A stretch of DNA of 64,000 nt from JAWLBY01 sp041687455 (GCA_041687455.1 JAWLBY010000004.1:62001-126000), one strand, 5' to 3'. Shown: positions 36,086-49,269, numbered from the stretch's first letter. Made by a program: numbers and translations. Notes: generated by a model not told the origin, from the letters alone.

Positions 36086-37444
36086 GTGGCGCAAGCTTCT
36101 AAGGCTGCATCGGCGTTGGGCGGGCTCGGTAAACTTACCGAGCTCCGCAATCGACTGCTGTTCGTCCTCGGCGCGCTGATCGTGTACCGGCTCGGCACGT
36201 TTGTGCCGGTGCCGGGTGTCGATCCGGCGGCAATGACCCGGTTCATCGACCAGCAGTCGGGCACGATCGTCGACCTGTTCAACATGTTCTCGGGCGGTGC
36301 GCTCGAGCGGTTCAGCCTGTTTGCGCTCAACGTCATGCCGTACATCACGGCATCGATCATCATCCAACTTGCTGCCCAGGTGTTCCCGACGCTGCAGGCG
36401 TTGCGCAAGGAGGGCGAGTCCGGCCGGCGCAAGATCACCCAGTACACCCGCTACGGAACCGTCATTCTCGCGGCATTCCAGGCGGCGGGTGTTGCGACCG
36501 CCCTGCAGACGACAAGTGCGGGTGCCGGCATTGCAATCGTCTACAACCCGGGCTGGCAGTTTGTGTTGACCGCGGTGGTGTCGCTAACTGCGGGAACGAT
36601 GTTCCTGATGTGGCTTGGCGAGCAGATCACCGAGCGCGGCGTCGGTAATGGCATTTCGCTGATCATTTTCGCTGGTATCGTCGCCGGGTTGCCGAGCGCG
36701 GCGGTGCAGACGCTCGAACTGGCACGTACCGGCGAGCTTTCGCCGCTGGCAGTTATCCTGATTTTCGCGCTTGTGCTGGCGGTGATCGCGTTTGTCGTGT
36801 TCGTCGAGCGTGGGCAGCGAAGGATCACCGTGAATTACGCTCGGCGCCAGGGTGGACGTCAGGCGTACATGAACCAGACGTCGTACCTGCCGCTCAAGGT
36901 CAACATGGCGGGCGTGATCCCGGCGATCTTTGCGTCGTCGCTGATCATGTTTCCGGCGACCGCGTCGAGCTGGTTCAGTGCTGCCAGCGAGACGCGCTGG
37001 TTGCAGCAGATTGCTCAGGCGATGGCTCCCGGCGAGCCTCTGCACATGATCCTTTACGGCGCACTGATTGCAGGCTTTGCGTTCTTCTACACCGCGCTGG
37101 TGTTCAACGCGCAGGAGAATGCGGACAATCTGAAGAAATCCGGCGCTCTGATTCCAGGGATTCGTCCGGGTCGTGCAACCGCGGACTACATCGATGGCGT
37201 CATGACGCGGTTGACCGGTGCCGGCGCCTTGTACCTGGTCGCGGTCTGCCTGCTTCCGGAAGTAATGCGGATGTGGTGGACGGTTCCGTTCTATTTTGGC
37301 GGTACGTCGTTGCTGATCGTCGTCGTCGTGGTGATGGACTTCACCGCGCAGATCCAGGCGCATCTGATGTCGCATCAGTATGAAAGCCTGATGAAGAAAG
37401 CCAACCTGAAGGGCGGTTCGCGCGGCAGCTTCGCGCGCGGATAG
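36086..37444 (+). CDS. secY: Preprotein translocase channel subunit SecY
   Basis: Main pore of the Sec translocon in the inner membrane. 452 residues with ten predicted membrane helices. The plug/TM2 region reads GGALERFSLFALNVMPYITA, and the cytoplasmic loop has QGGRQAYMNQTSYLPLKVNM. The start is GTG 36086, only 3 bases after rplO. No rpmJ follows. Confidence 0.97.
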   Translation: MAQASKAASALGGLGKLTELRNRLLFVLGALIVYRLGTFVPVPGVDPAAMTRFIDQQSGTIVDLFNMFSGGALERFSLFALNVMPYITASIIIQLAAQVFPTLQALRKEGESGRRKITQYTRYGTVILAAFQAAGVATALQTTSAGAGIAIVYNPGWQFVLTAVVSLTAGTMFLMWLGEQITERGVGNGISLIIFAGIVAGLPSAAVQTLELARTGELSPLAVILIFALVLAVIAFVVFVERGQRRITVNYARRQGGRQAYMNQTSYLPLKVNMAGVIPAIFASSLIMFPATASSWFSAASETRWLQQIAQAMAPGEPLHMILYGALIAGFAFFYTALVFNAQENADNLKKSGALIPGIRPGRATADYIDGVMTRLTGAGALYLVAVCLLPEVMRMWWTVPFYFGGTSLLIVVVVVMDFTAQIQAHLMSHQYESLMKKANLKGGSRGSFARG

Positions 37445-37461
37445 TCGGTCAGCGTCTCTTC

Positions 37462-37576
37462 CGTGTCCCGTCCCTGCGGTCGGGGACACGTGCTCGGTCG
37501 AGTGGAACAGCGCCCACTCAGCCGGGGGTGAAGAGCGTCCCGACAACGTCGGAGCATGGGCACCACACACCCATGC
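37462..37576 (+). other. Hairpin-rich gap between secY and rpsM
   Basis: CGTGTCCC (37462-37469) pairs with GGGACACG (37483-37490), and GCATGGG (37554-37560) with CCCATGC (37570-37576). Neither is followed by a T-run. The 252-base gap (37445-37696) has no frame for the L36 protein often found here. Confidence 0.6.
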
Positions 37577-37627
37577 CGGTCATGAGTGGCGGCCTCGGGA
37601 GCAATCCCGGGGGCGCGGGCTCAGGAC

Positions 37628-37656
37628 TTCATTTATCCTCGAAGCCGATGTATCAT
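37628..37656 (+). promoter_or_regulatory. Weak promoter candidate for the alpha operon
   Basis: TATCAT (37651-37656) with TTCATT (37628-37633) 17 bases upstream, in a locally AT-rich stretch before rpsM. The -35 match is poor (3 of 6). Confidence 0.35.
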
Positions 37657-37696
37657 TTCTAGTTCACTGCGCTAAATCTTTGTTGGAGACCGCCTC

Positions 37697-38053
37697 ATGG
37701 CGCGCATTGCTGGTGTCAACCTTCCGGTCCAGAAACACGTCTGGGTCGGGCTGCAGAGCATCTACGGCATCGGCCGTACCCGTTCCAAGAAGGTCTGCGA
37801 GGCCGCCGGGGTGGTTCCGGCGACCAAGATTCGTGACCTCTCCGAGCCCGAGATCGAGCGCCTGCGCGCCGAGGTCGGCAAGTACATCGTCGAAGGCGAT
37901 CTGCGCCGCGAAGTGGGCATCAGCATCAAGCGTCTGATGGATCTCGGCTGCTACCGCGGCCTGCGTCACCGTCGCGGTCTCCCGGTGCGCGGCCAGCGTA
38001 CCCGTACCAACGCCCGCACCCGCAAGGGCCCGCGCAAGGCGATCAAGAAGTAA
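37697..38053 (+). CDS. rpsM: 30S ribosomal protein S13
   Basis: 30S head protein forming bridges to the 50S. 118 residues, MARIAGVNLPVQKHVWVGLQ at the start and the C-terminal tail RGQRTRTNARTRKGPRKAIK. First gene of the alpha operon. Confidence 0.98.
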   Translation: MARIAGVNLPVQKHVWVGLQSIYGIGRTRSKKVCEAAGVVPATKIRDLSEPEIERLRAEVGKYIVEGDLRREVGISIKRLMDLGCYRGLRHRRGLPVRGQRTRTNARTRKGPRKAIKK

Positions 38054-38065
38054 AGGATCGGTCAA

Positions 38066-38458
38066 ATGAGCAAGCCGGCAGCAGCCAAGACCAAGAAGAA
38101 GATTCGTCGCGTCGTCACCGACGGCATCGCGCACGTCCAGGCCTCTTTCAACAATACGATCGTCACGATCACCGACCGCCAGGGCAATGCCCTGTCGTGG
38201 GCGACCTCGGGCGGTGCGGGATTCCGTGGTTCGCGCAAGTCGACGCCGTTCGCCGCGCAGGTTGCGGCAGAGAAGGCTGGCAAGGCCGCGCTCGACTACG
38301 GCCTGAAGACGCTCGAAGTTCGGATCAAGGGCCCTGGCCCGGGGCGTGAGTCGACCGTTCGTTCGCTGAACGCGGTCGGGTACAAGATCACCAACATCAT
38401 CGACGTCACGCCGATTCCGCACAACGGCTGCCGTCCGCCGAAGAAGCGCCGCGTCTAA
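38066..38458 (+). CDS. rpsK: 30S ribosomal protein S11
   Basis: Platform protein of the 30S near the E-site codon. 130 residues, with HVQASFNNTIVTITDRQGNA and TPIPHNGCRPPKKRRV at the end. Confidence 0.98.
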   Translation: MSKPAAAKTKKKIRRVVTDGIAHVQASFNNTIVTITDRQGNALSWATSGGAGFRGSRKSTPFAAQVAAEKAGKAALDYGLKTLEVRIKGPGPGRESTVRSLNAVGYKITNIIDVTPIPHNGCRPPKKRRV

Positions 38459-38481
38459 CGGTCGGCTCAGGAGTATTTGAT

Positions 38482-39108
38482 ATGGCACGTTATATCGGCC
38501 CGACCTGCAAGCTGGCCCGTCGGGAAGGCGCAGATCTCAGCCTGAAGAGCCCCGCGCGCGCGATCGACTCGAAGTGCAAGCTGGAGCAGAAGCCCGGTCA
38601 GCACGGCGCCGCACGCAAGGGCAAGATGTCCGACTACGCGGTCCAGTTGCGCGAGAAGCAGAAGGTCAAGCGCATCTACGGGCTGCTCGAGCGGCAGTTC
38701 CGCAACTACTACAAGAAGGCTTCCTCGAAGAAGGGCAACACCGGCGAATCGTTGTTGCAGTTGCTCGAGACCCGTCTGGACAACGTGATCTACCGTATGG
38801 GTTTTGCGGTGACCCGTCCGCAGGCGCGGCAGTTGGTGTCGCATCGTGGTGTCCAGGTCAATGGCAAGGTCGTCAATCTGCCGTCGTACCAGGTCCGTAC
38901 CGGTGACCAGATCCAGCTCACCGAGAAGGCCCAGCGGCAGTTGCGGGTCGAGGAGTCGTTGAAGGTCTCGACCGACATGGATCTGGCTCCGGCATGGGTC
39001 GAGGTCGATGCGAAGAAGTTCAGTGGCGTGTTCAAGGCGATGCCTGAGCGCTCCGATCTGCCCTCGGATATCAACGAGGCCCTGATCGTCGAGCTGTACT
39101 CGAAGTAA
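38482..39108 (+). CDS. rpsD: 30S ribosomal protein S4
   Basis: Primary 16S rRNA binder; in E. coli it also represses the alpha operon. 208 residues. The S4 RNA-binding domain has ARQLVSHRGVQVNGKVVNLP. The N-terminus MARYIGPTCKLARREG has one cysteine and no zinc cluster. Confidence 0.98.
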   Translation: MARYIGPTCKLARREGADLSLKSPARAIDSKCKLEQKPGQHGAARKGKMSDYAVQLREKQKVKRIYGLLERQFRNYYKKASSKKGNTGESLLQLLETRLDNVIYRMGFAVTRPQARQLVSHRGVQVNGKVVNLPSYQVRTGDQIQLTEKAQRQLRVEESLKVSTDMDLAPAWVEVDAKKFSGVFKAMPERSDLPSDINEALIVELYSK

Positions 39109-39125
39109 TCAACGGAGGTCGCTGA

Positions 39126-40121
39126 ATGTCCGTCTCTGCAAACCAGGTGCTGCGCCCGCGCGGCATCGGCATCGAACGCATCACGCCGACGCGCGCCAAG
39201 GTCGTGGTCGAGCCGCTCGAGCGCGGCTATGGCCACACGCTGGGTAACGCGCTGCGGCGCATCCTGCTGTCGTCGATTCCGGGCTTCGCGATCACCGAAG
39301 TCGAGATCGACGGCGTGTTGCACGAGTACACGACAGTTGAAGGGCTGCAGGAGGACGTTCTCGAGGTTCTGCTGAATCTCAAGGATGTCGCGATCCGGAT
39401 GCACAACGTCGATCAGACCACGCTGTCTCTGGCCAAGCAGGGCCCGGGCGTGGTGACCGCCGGCGACATCAAGACCGACCACAACGTCGAAATCCTGAAT
39501 CCGGAAATGGTGGTGTGCCACCTGACCAAGGACACGGCGCTGAACATGCGTCTCAAGGTCGAGCGTGGTTTCGGCTACCAGCCGGCGGCCGCGCGCCGCC
39601 GTCCGGACGAGGAGACCCGTGCGATCGGTCGCCTGATGCTCGACGCCTCGTTCTGCCCGGTTCGCCGGGTTGCCTATGAGGTCGAAAGCGCGCGCGTCGA
39701 GCAGCGCACCGACCTCGACAAGCTGGTGCTGGACATCGAAACCAACGGCACGATCGACGCCGAGGAAGCCGTCCGCACCGCGGCCGACATCCTGACCGAT
39801 CAGTTGTCGGTGTTCGGCGACTTCACCAGCCGCGATCGCGGCACTGCCGCGCCGGCGACGGCTGGCGTCGACCCGGTGCTGTTGCGTCCGATTGACGACC
39901 TTGAGCTGACGGTTCGTTCGGCAAATTGCCTGAAGGCCGAGAACATCTACTACATCGGTGATCTGATCCAGCGCACCGAGGTCGAGTTGTTGAAGACTCC
40001 GAACCTGGGCAAGAAGTCGCTCACCGAAATCAAGGAAGTGCTCGCGCAGCGCGGCCTGTCGCTCGGCATGCGCCTGGAGAACTGGCCTCCGGCCGGCCTG
40101 CAGCAGGGCATGCTGGGCTGA
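39126..40121 (+). CDS. rpoA: RNA polymerase alpha subunit
   Basis: 331 residues: N-terminal dimerisation domain with EPLERGYGHTLGNALRRILL, a linker around 235-250, and a C-terminal domain with LLRPIDDLELTVRSANCLKA and TPNLGKKSLTEIKEVL, which contacts UP elements and activators. Standard alpha-operon position. Confidence 0.98.
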   Translation: MSVSANQVLRPRGIGIERITPTRAKVVVEPLERGYGHTLGNALRRILLSSIPGFAITEVEIDGVLHEYTTVEGLQEDVLEVLLNLKDVAIRMHNVDQTTLSLAKQGPGVVTAGDIKTDHNVEILNPEMVVCHLTKDTALNMRLKVERGFGYQPAAARRRPDEETRAIGRLMLDASFCPVRRVAYEVESARVEQRTDLDKLVLDIETNGTIDAEEAVRTAADILTDQLSVFGDFTSRDRGTAAPATAGVDPVLLRPIDDLELTVRSANCLKAENIYYIGDLIQRTEVELLKTPNLGKKSLTEIKEVLAQRGLSLGMRLENWPPAGLQQGMLG

Positions 40122-40185
40122 AGCAGCCGCTGACTACCATCCCGGTCTGTTGGGGCCGGGGATTCAAGAATCAGGAATCACACCC

Positions 40186-40572
40186 ATGCGCCACCAGAAA
40201 TCCGGTCGCAAGTTCAATCGCGACAGCGCACATCGCCAGGCGATGTTCCGCAACATGGCCTGCTCGCTGTTCAAGCACGAGCTGATCCGTACGACCCTGC
40301 CGAAGGCGAAGGAACTGCGCCGAGTCGCCGAGCCGCTGATCACGCTGGCCAAGAACGACGGCGTGGCCAATCGGCGCCTTGCGTTCGATCGACTGCGCGA
40401 CAAGCAGGCCGTCGGCAAGCTGTTCGTCGAGCTCGGCCCGCGCTTCGTCAACCGCCCGGGTGGCTATCTCCGCATCCTGAAGTGCGGTTTCCGCAACGGC
40501 GACAATGCGCCGATGGCGTATGTCGAGCTGCTTGATCGGCCGCAGGCGTCGACCGAGGCGGCGGCTGAGTAA
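40186..40572 (+). CDS. rplQ: 50S ribosomal protein L17
   Basis: Tunnel-exit-side protein. 128 residues, MRHQKSGRKFNRDSAHRQAM at the start. ATG 40186 is chosen because an upstream extension to 40150 is outside the family. The 64-base gap after rpoA holds a degenerate GATTCAAGAATCAGGAATC stretch. Confidence 0.97.
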   Translation: MRHQKSGRKFNRDSAHRQAMFRNMACSLFKHELIRTTLPKAKELRRVAEPLITLAKNDGVANRRLAFDRLRDKQAVGKLFVELGPRFVNRPGGYLRILKCGFRNGDNAPMAYVELLDRPQASTEAAAE

Positions 40573-40599
40573 GCCGGTAGCGCCGAGCAGCTCATGAAG

Positions 40600-40624
40600 A
40601 ACCCCGGCCAGGCCGGGGTTTTTT
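40600..40624 (+). terminator. Intrinsic terminator of the alpha operon
   Basis: AACCCCGGCC and GGCCGGGGTT flank a single A in a near-perfect palindrome (40600-40620), followed by a T-run to 40624. It is the clearest Rho-independent terminator in the window. Confidence 0.92.
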
Positions 40625-40689
40625 GTTTCGGCGGAACTTGATCGCCCGGTTCCGGTCGCACCCGCACTCCCCGTCGAATCTGTTTGCCC

Positions 40690-41199
40690 ATGAATCCGTT
40701 TGCCTGGCCGTTTCGTGCCCAGTTCGCCTTCGGCGCGCTCGCGTGTGCCAGCCTGCTCGGCTATGCGCTGTACCAGCAGCACTACGCGTTCCTCGATCCT
40801 TGTCCGCTGTGCGTGCTGCAGCGGATCGCGTTCATGGTGCTGGGCGCGGTGTTCCTGGTCGGCGTGGTGCATGGGCCTCGCTCGCCCGTGCTGCGCAAGG
40901 TCTACGGACTCGTCGCCATGATGGTCGCGATGGTCGGGGCCGGTATTGCCGGTTGGCACGTCCGGCTTCAGCATCTGCCCGTCGACGAGGTGCCGGCCTG
41001 TGGCCCGGGCCTCGAGTACATGCTCGACGCATTCCCGCTGCGCGAGGTGCTGGTGAAGGTGTTTGCCGGGTCCGGCGAGTGCGCGAGCGTCGACTGGACA
41101 TTCGCCGGGCTGTCGATGCCGGCGTGGAGTCTTGTCTGGTTCGTGTTTCTGGGCGCGGGCGCGGTGCTTGCCGGCTGGCGGCGCCGTTCGGTCGCCTGA
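40690..41199 (+). CDS. dsbB: Disulfide bond formation protein DsbB
   Basis: Inner-membrane quinone reductase that reoxidises periplasmic DsbA. 169 residues with four predicted membrane helices. Both periplasmic cysteine pairs are present: Cys38-Cys41 in CPLC and Cys104/Cys131. ATG 40690 is preferred; the frame opens at TTG 40684. It lies just after the ribosomal terminator and is a separate unit. Confidence 0.93.
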   Translation: MNPFAWPFRAQFAFGALACASLLGYALYQQHYAFLDPCPLCVLQRIAFMVLGAVFLVGVVHGPRSPVLRKVYGLVAMMVAMVGAGIAGWHVRLQHLPVDEVPACGPGLEYMLDAFPLREVLVKVFAGSGECASVDWTFAGLSMPAWSLVWFVFLGAGAVLAGWRRRSVA

Positions 41200-41252
41200 G
41201 CGGTGCCTGGTCCAGCGGGCCGGGCTGCTCGTTGCTGTGGCATGATCCGGTG

Positions 41253-42668
<1,416 letters not shown>

Positions 42669-42684
42669 TCGGCCCGCGGCCGAA

Positions 42685-43491
42685 TCAGAAGCGCAGCTTC
42701 AGCAGCGCTTGCGGTCCGCTGAGGCCGAATTCGACCCGTCCATCGAAGCGTTCGTTCGACTCGGACACCCGTACGCGGGTGTCGAGGTACTGCAGTACCA
42801 GACCGAAGCGCTCGCTGAAAAAGTACTCGATGCCCGCAGTCCCGGACAGCGCGCGTCCGTCGAGTCCGTCGTAACTTAGCTCGATCGCTCGCAGCTCGAT
42901 GAAACCGCGGGTCGATTTGCCGAACACGCGTCGCCCCGCGATGCCGAACAGCGGCGCGTACATGCGATCCGATCTGCTGGCATCGAATTGGACTGCATCA
43001 CCATTGGATTGCACGCGGCCTGCCAGGGCAAAACTGGCGGACAGCCGGAGCACGCCGAACTGCAGGCCGAATGCGGCGCGCTCGCGATCGACCAGCCAGG
43101 CCGTGTAGTCGACGCTGAGCGCGCTGAAACGCATGCTCGAATCGAGGTCGACGTCGACCGGGAAGATTTCGCCTTCGAACTCGAGTTGTTCGCTGAGCCG
43201 CACGGTGCGGTGGCGCACATCCCGATGGTAGTCGACGCTGAATTCGTGCCGCGGCCACGGCGACCAGCTCAGCTCGAACGCATTGACGCGCTTGCGATGC
43301 TCGAGGTCGAAGTCGTCGGCGAAGCGGTAGACGTCATCGCCGAACTCGCCTTCGGCCCGCACCTCGCCGATCAGGCTCAGTTCGCGGTGAAACACGCCGC
43401 CGGAGACACTGAACCGGTCGCGCGCAGTCAGCGGTTCGGCGCCGCCCGGCATGGCCGCCAGCATCAGGAGCGCGGCGAGGACGCGGGTCAT
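42685..43491 (-). CDS. Predicted outer-membrane beta-barrel protein
   Basis: 268 residues with a short signal peptide ending around GGAEPL. The rest alternates hydrophobic and polar residues in short beta-like segments. It ends in an aromatic residue (ALLKLRF), the usual barrel-assembly signal. I do not recognise the family. It is on the opposite strand to its left neighbour, convergent with the DAHP synthase gene and upstream of nothing obvious, so the sequence gives no partner. Confidence 0.7.
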   Translation of the reverse strand: MTRVLAALLMLAAMPGGAEPLTARDRFSVSGGVFHRELSLIGEVRAEGEFGDDVYRFADDFDLEHRKRVNAFELSWSPWPRHEFSVDYHRDVRHRTVRLSEQLEFEGEIFPVDVDLDSSMRFSALSVDYTAWLVDRERAAFGLQFGVLRLSASFALAGRVQSNGDAVQFDASRSDRMYAPLFGIAGRRVFGKSTRGFIELRAIELSYDGLDGRALSGTAGIEYFFSERFGLVLQYLDTRVRVSESNERFDGRVEFGLSGPQALLKLRF

Positions 43492-43631
43492 GCGGCCAGT
43501 ATGGTTCAGGCGGGTGCCGGCGGGGTGTGGGCGAACGCACGTTCGCGGCAGGCCGGTTCAGCCGTAGGGGGCCGAACCGGCGGCAGAGGGGCGATGCGGC
43601 CGCGGCGGAAAACCGCCGCGGGCCGCGCCGG

Positions 43632-45476
<1,845 letters not shown>

Positions 45477-45734
45477 GACGACGGGCGCCGTAAGGCGCCG
45501 AAATAGGGAAGGGAAGTCGCGAAGTATAGCGTGTTCGAATGAGTCTGCGCTGGTGGCGGGCGCCGATGGCAATGTCGCGGGGATTCCGCGGGTGCTTGGG
45601 TCCGGCAATGCGGCTCAAGTGCTCCGACGGACGGTCGCGGCCGCCAGGGCCGGCTCGACCGCTCGGATGCGGCGATGAAGGCGGCGACCGATCGGGCTAT
45701 AGTCCGCGACCCATCCCCAGCCTGCGAGCCAGCC

Positions 45735-46247
<513 letters not shown>

Positions 46248-46868
46248 TCAGCCGCGGTAGCGCGCAAGCAGCGAATGCAGCTTGCGCGCGTCGGAGCGTT
46301 CGGCGCGCTCGCCGCGCGGCAGCGCCTGCAGGCGACGCTCGATCTGCTCCCGCGCCGCAGGCGAAGCCGTCTCGACGCCGTGCGCGGCCCGCAGCCGATC
46401 GATCAGCCGGTAGCCGGCATCCTGCGGATAACCGAGCTCGACCAGCTTCTGCACGGCGACCTCGTCCGCTGCGAGTTCCAGCGGCAGTCGCTGCTCGAGC
46501 ATCGCCGGCGGCCGGTGGCCGAGCTGGCGATGGGCGATCTCGTGCGCAAGTACGAACACCAGTTCGGCCTCCTCCTCGACCGCCAGCAGCAGGCCGAGCC
46601 GGATCGCCAGCCGCCCGTCATCGAGCAGCTCGGCCTGCGCCGAGCGCGCATCGACCAGCAGCACCTCGTATTCGCCGCAGGGCGAAGCCAGCCGGCAAAC
46701 CAGTTCCTGAACGTACTGCTGCAGCGGCGGGTCGTCGAGCCGAGCGGGACCGGACGGCCGTGGCGTGGCGCAGCCGGCGAGCAGCAGCAAGAGGGCCAGT
46801 GTCGTGGCGACACGGCGAAGCGGGGCGACGGCGTCCGGCATTCGGCAAGCGATCCCGTCAGGGGGCAT
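46248..46868 (-). CDS. M48-type metallopeptidase lipoprotein
   Basis: About 206 residues. A lipobox LLLLLAGC sits after a basic n-region. The zinc motif HEIAH lies in FVLAHEIAHRQLGH, and a downstream ELAADEVA supplies the expected third ligand, as in M48 peptidases. ATG 46868 has a GGAAG sequence 6 bases upstream; ATG 46841 would give a shorter lipoprotein signal and is also possible. It is divergent from the aminotransferase. Likely periplasmic quality control, by inference only. Confidence 0.8.
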   Translation of the reverse strand: MPPDGIACRMPDAVAPLRRVATTLALLLLLAGCATPRPSGPARLDDPPLQQYVQELVCRLASPCGEYEVLLVDARSAQAELLDDGRLAIRLGLLLAVEEEAELVFVLAHEIAHRQLGHRPPAMLEQRLPLELAADEVAVQKLVELGYPQDAGYRLIDRLRAAHGVETASPAAREQIERRLQALPRGERAERSDARKLHSLLARYRG

Positions 46869-46947
46869 GGTAGACTTCCGCGGCTTTCGCCGGCGGTTTT
46901 TCGTCACGCCCGCGACCTTCGACAAAGTCACCAGTACGGGAGTGCCG

Positions 46948-48153
46948 ATGCTCAAGCTCGCACGCCGCGTGGGCCGTGCCAAGCCCAGCGCAATCATGGC
47001 CGTCGCCGAAAAGGCCAAGCAGCTCAAGGCCGAAGGTCGCGACATCATCAGCTTTTCGATCGGGGTGCCGAATTTCCTGCCCGGCGAGCACGTCTATGCG
47101 GCCGCCCGTGACGCGCTGTCGCACGACAGCGGCCAGTACGGCAGCAACCGCGGCGCCGACGCGTTGCTCGATGCGTTCCTCGCGCACATCGGCAAGCTCG
47201 GCCTGACCGGCTACTCGCGTGCGAATTGTGTCGTCGGCATCGGCGCCAAGCACGGCCTGTACAACCTGTTCGAGGCGCTGCTCGACGAAGGCGACGAAAT
47301 CGTCTTCCCGACGCCGTACTGGACCAGCTACCTGGACATGGCCGAGATCGTCGGCGCGAAGATCACGTTGCTGCCGTGTCCGCCGGAACAGAACTACAAG
47401 CTGACGCCGGAGCAGCTCGACGCCGCGCTGCAGAGCAAGCCGCGCGCATTCCTGTTCAACAACCCGTCGAACCCGACCGGCATGGTCTATACGCGCGACG
47501 AGATCGCCGCGCTGGCCGACGTGCTTGCCAGGCACCCGGACACCTGGGTCATCACCGACGACATCTACAACACGATGGTGTTCGACGGCATCGGCTACCA
47601 CAACTTCGTTCACGTGAAGCCCGAACTGCGCGATCGCGTGATCTTCTGCGATTCGCTGTCGAAGACCTACGGCATGCCGGGATGGCGCGCCGGCTTCCTG
47701 GCCGGTCCGGAGGCGGCGATCAAGGCGGTCGTGACGCTGAACTCCAACCACATCACCAGCATTCCGGAAGTCGTGACCGCCGCCGCGATCGCGGCGCTGT
47801 CCGGCCCGCAGGACGTGCCGCTGGCCAAGTGCGCCGAGTTCCAGGCCAAGCGCGACCAGGTCATGGAAGTGCTGCAGTCGATCCCGGGCGTGGTCTGTCC
47901 GAAACCGCAGGGCGCGTTCTACGTGTTTCCGGACATCAGTTGCACGTTCGGCAAGACGCACGGTCCGACCGGCCTTGCAATCAGGAACGACGTGGATTTC
48001 TGCAATGTTCTGCTGGAGGCCAAGGGCGTCGCCTGCGTGCCCGGTTCGGCGTTCGGCGAGCCGCGCGCGATGCGGATCTCGTACACATGTCCTACGCCGC
48101 AGTTGCCGGAAGGCATGAAGCGCATTCGCGAGTTCTTCGCCGAGCTCGCCTGA
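46948..48153 (+). CDS. PLP-dependent aminotransferase, aspartate aminotransferase family
   Basis: 401 residues of fold-type I, class I/II. The PLP lysine is Lys239 in DSLSKTYGMPGWRAGF. NNPSNPTGM and ITDDIYNTMVF are the other cofactor-contact motifs. Most similar in pattern to prokaryote-type (subgroup Ib) aspartate aminotransferases, but substrate cannot be fixed by eye. ATG 46948 gives the N-terminus MLKLARRVGRAKPSAIMAV. mdh follows, so oxaloacetate metabolism may link the two. Confidence 0.9.
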   Translation: MLKLARRVGRAKPSAIMAVAEKAKQLKAEGRDIISFSIGVPNFLPGEHVYAAARDALSHDSGQYGSNRGADALLDAFLAHIGKLGLTGYSRANCVVGIGAKHGLYNLFEALLDEGDEIVFPTPYWTSYLDMAEIVGAKITLLPCPPEQNYKLTPEQLDAALQSKPRAFLFNNPSNPTGMVYTRDEIAALADVLARHPDTWVITDDIYNTMVFDGIGYHNFVHVKPELRDRVIFCDSLSKTYGMPGWRAGFLAGPEAAIKAVVTLNSNHITSIPEVVTAAAIAALSGPQDVPLAKCAEFQAKRDQVMEVLQSIPGVVCPKPQGAFYVFPDISCTFGKTHGPTGLAIRNDVDFCNVLLEAKGVACVPGSAFGEPRAMRISYTCPTPQLPEGMKRIREFFAELA

Positions 48154-48164
48154 CACACCTGTAC

Positions 48165-48243
48165 CGTCGCCCCCGCGCAGGCGGGGGCCCGGCGACGTGA
48201 GCCATCGGCAAGGCGCTGGGCTCCCGCCTTCGCGGGAGCGACG
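48165..48243. repeat. 79-bp inverted-repeat element with two hairpins
   Basis: Outer ends CGTCGC (48165-48170) and GCGACG (48238-48243). Inside, GCCCCCGC/GCGGGGGC (48169-48188) and GCTCCCGC/GCGGGAGC (48220-48239) form two hairpins in opposed orientation. It resembles the dispersed small elements common in Xanthomonadaceae. It lies between the aminotransferase and mdh. Confidence 0.8.
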
Positions 48244-48276
48244 AATTCCCACCTGTCGTCCCACCGGAGTTTTTCC

Positions 48277-49260
48277 ATGAAGAGTCCCGTCCGCGTCGCC
48301 GTCACCGGTGCTGCCGGCCAGATCGGTTACTCGCTGCTGTTCCGCATCGCCTCGGGCGAAATGCTCGGCCGCGATCAGCCGGTCATCCTGCAGATGCTCG
48401 AGCTGCCGATGGAGAAGGCGCAGGCAGCGCTGCGCGGCGTGATGATGGAGCTCGAGGACTGCGCGTTCCCGTTGCTGGCCGGCATGGTCGGTACCGATGA
48501 TCCGGAAGTCGCGTTCAAGGACGCCGACGTCGCTCTGCTGGTCGGCGCGATGCCGCGCGGGCCGGGCATGGAGCGCAAGGATCTGCTGCTGAAGAATGCC
48601 GAGATCTTCACCGTCCAGGGCCGCGCCCTGAACAAGGTCGCATCGCGCAACGTCAAGGTGCTGGTGGTCGGCAACCCGGCCAACACCAACGCCTACATCG
48701 CGATGAAGTCGGCGCCGGACCTCGATCCGAAGAACTTCACCGCGATGCTGCGGCTCGACCACAACCGCGCGCTGTCGCAGCTCGCGAACAAGGCCGGCGT
48801 CGCCGTCGCCGACATCGAGAAGCTGGTGGTGTGGGGCAACCACAGTCCGACCATGTATCCGGACTACCGCTTCGCGACGGTCGCGGGCCAGTCGCTGAAG
48901 GACCGCATCGGCGACGAGGACTGGAACCGCACGACCTTCATCCCGGTGGTCGGCAAGCGCGGCGCAGCGATCATCGAGGCGCGCGGGCTGTCGTCGGCCG
49001 CTTCGGCCGCCAACGCCGCGATCGACCACGTCCGCGACTGGGTGCTCGGCACCGATGGCAAGTGGGTCACGATGGGCATTCCTTCGGATGGCAGCTACGG
49101 CATTCCGCAGGATGTCATGTACGGCTTCCCGGTCACCTGCGCCAATGGCGAGTACCGGATGGTCCGCGACCTGCCGATCGACGACTTCAGCCGCGAGCGG
49201 ATGAACCACACGCTTAACGAGCTCGAGGAAGAGCGCGCCGGCGTGGCGCACCTGCTCTGA
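48277..49260 (+). CDS. mdh: Malate dehydrogenase (NAD-dependent)
   Basis: Interconverts malate and oxaloacetate in the TCA cycle. 327 residues. Rossmann motif VAVTGAAGQIGYSLL near the start, GAMPRGPGMERKDLL, RLDHNRALSQLA with the substrate arginine and aspartate, and WGNHSPTMYPD with the catalytic histidine. Length and motifs match the cytosolic-type MDH of many proteobacteria, not the shorter E. coli type. Confidence 0.96.
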   Translation: MKSPVRVAVTGAAGQIGYSLLFRIASGEMLGRDQPVILQMLELPMEKAQAALRGVMMELEDCAFPLLAGMVGTDDPEVAFKDADVALLVGAMPRGPGMERKDLLLKNAEIFTVQGRALNKVASRNVKVLVVGNPANTNAYIAMKSAPDLDPKNFTAMLRLDHNRALSQLANKAGVAVADIEKLVVWGNHSPTMYPDYRFATVAGQSLKDRIGDEDWNRTTFIPVVGKRGAAIIEARGLSSAASAANAAIDHVRDWVLGTDGKWVTMGIPSDGSYGIPQDVMYGFPVTCANGEYRMVRDLPIDDFSRERMNHTLNELEEERAGVAHLL

Positions 49261-49269
49261 GTCGCCGCG

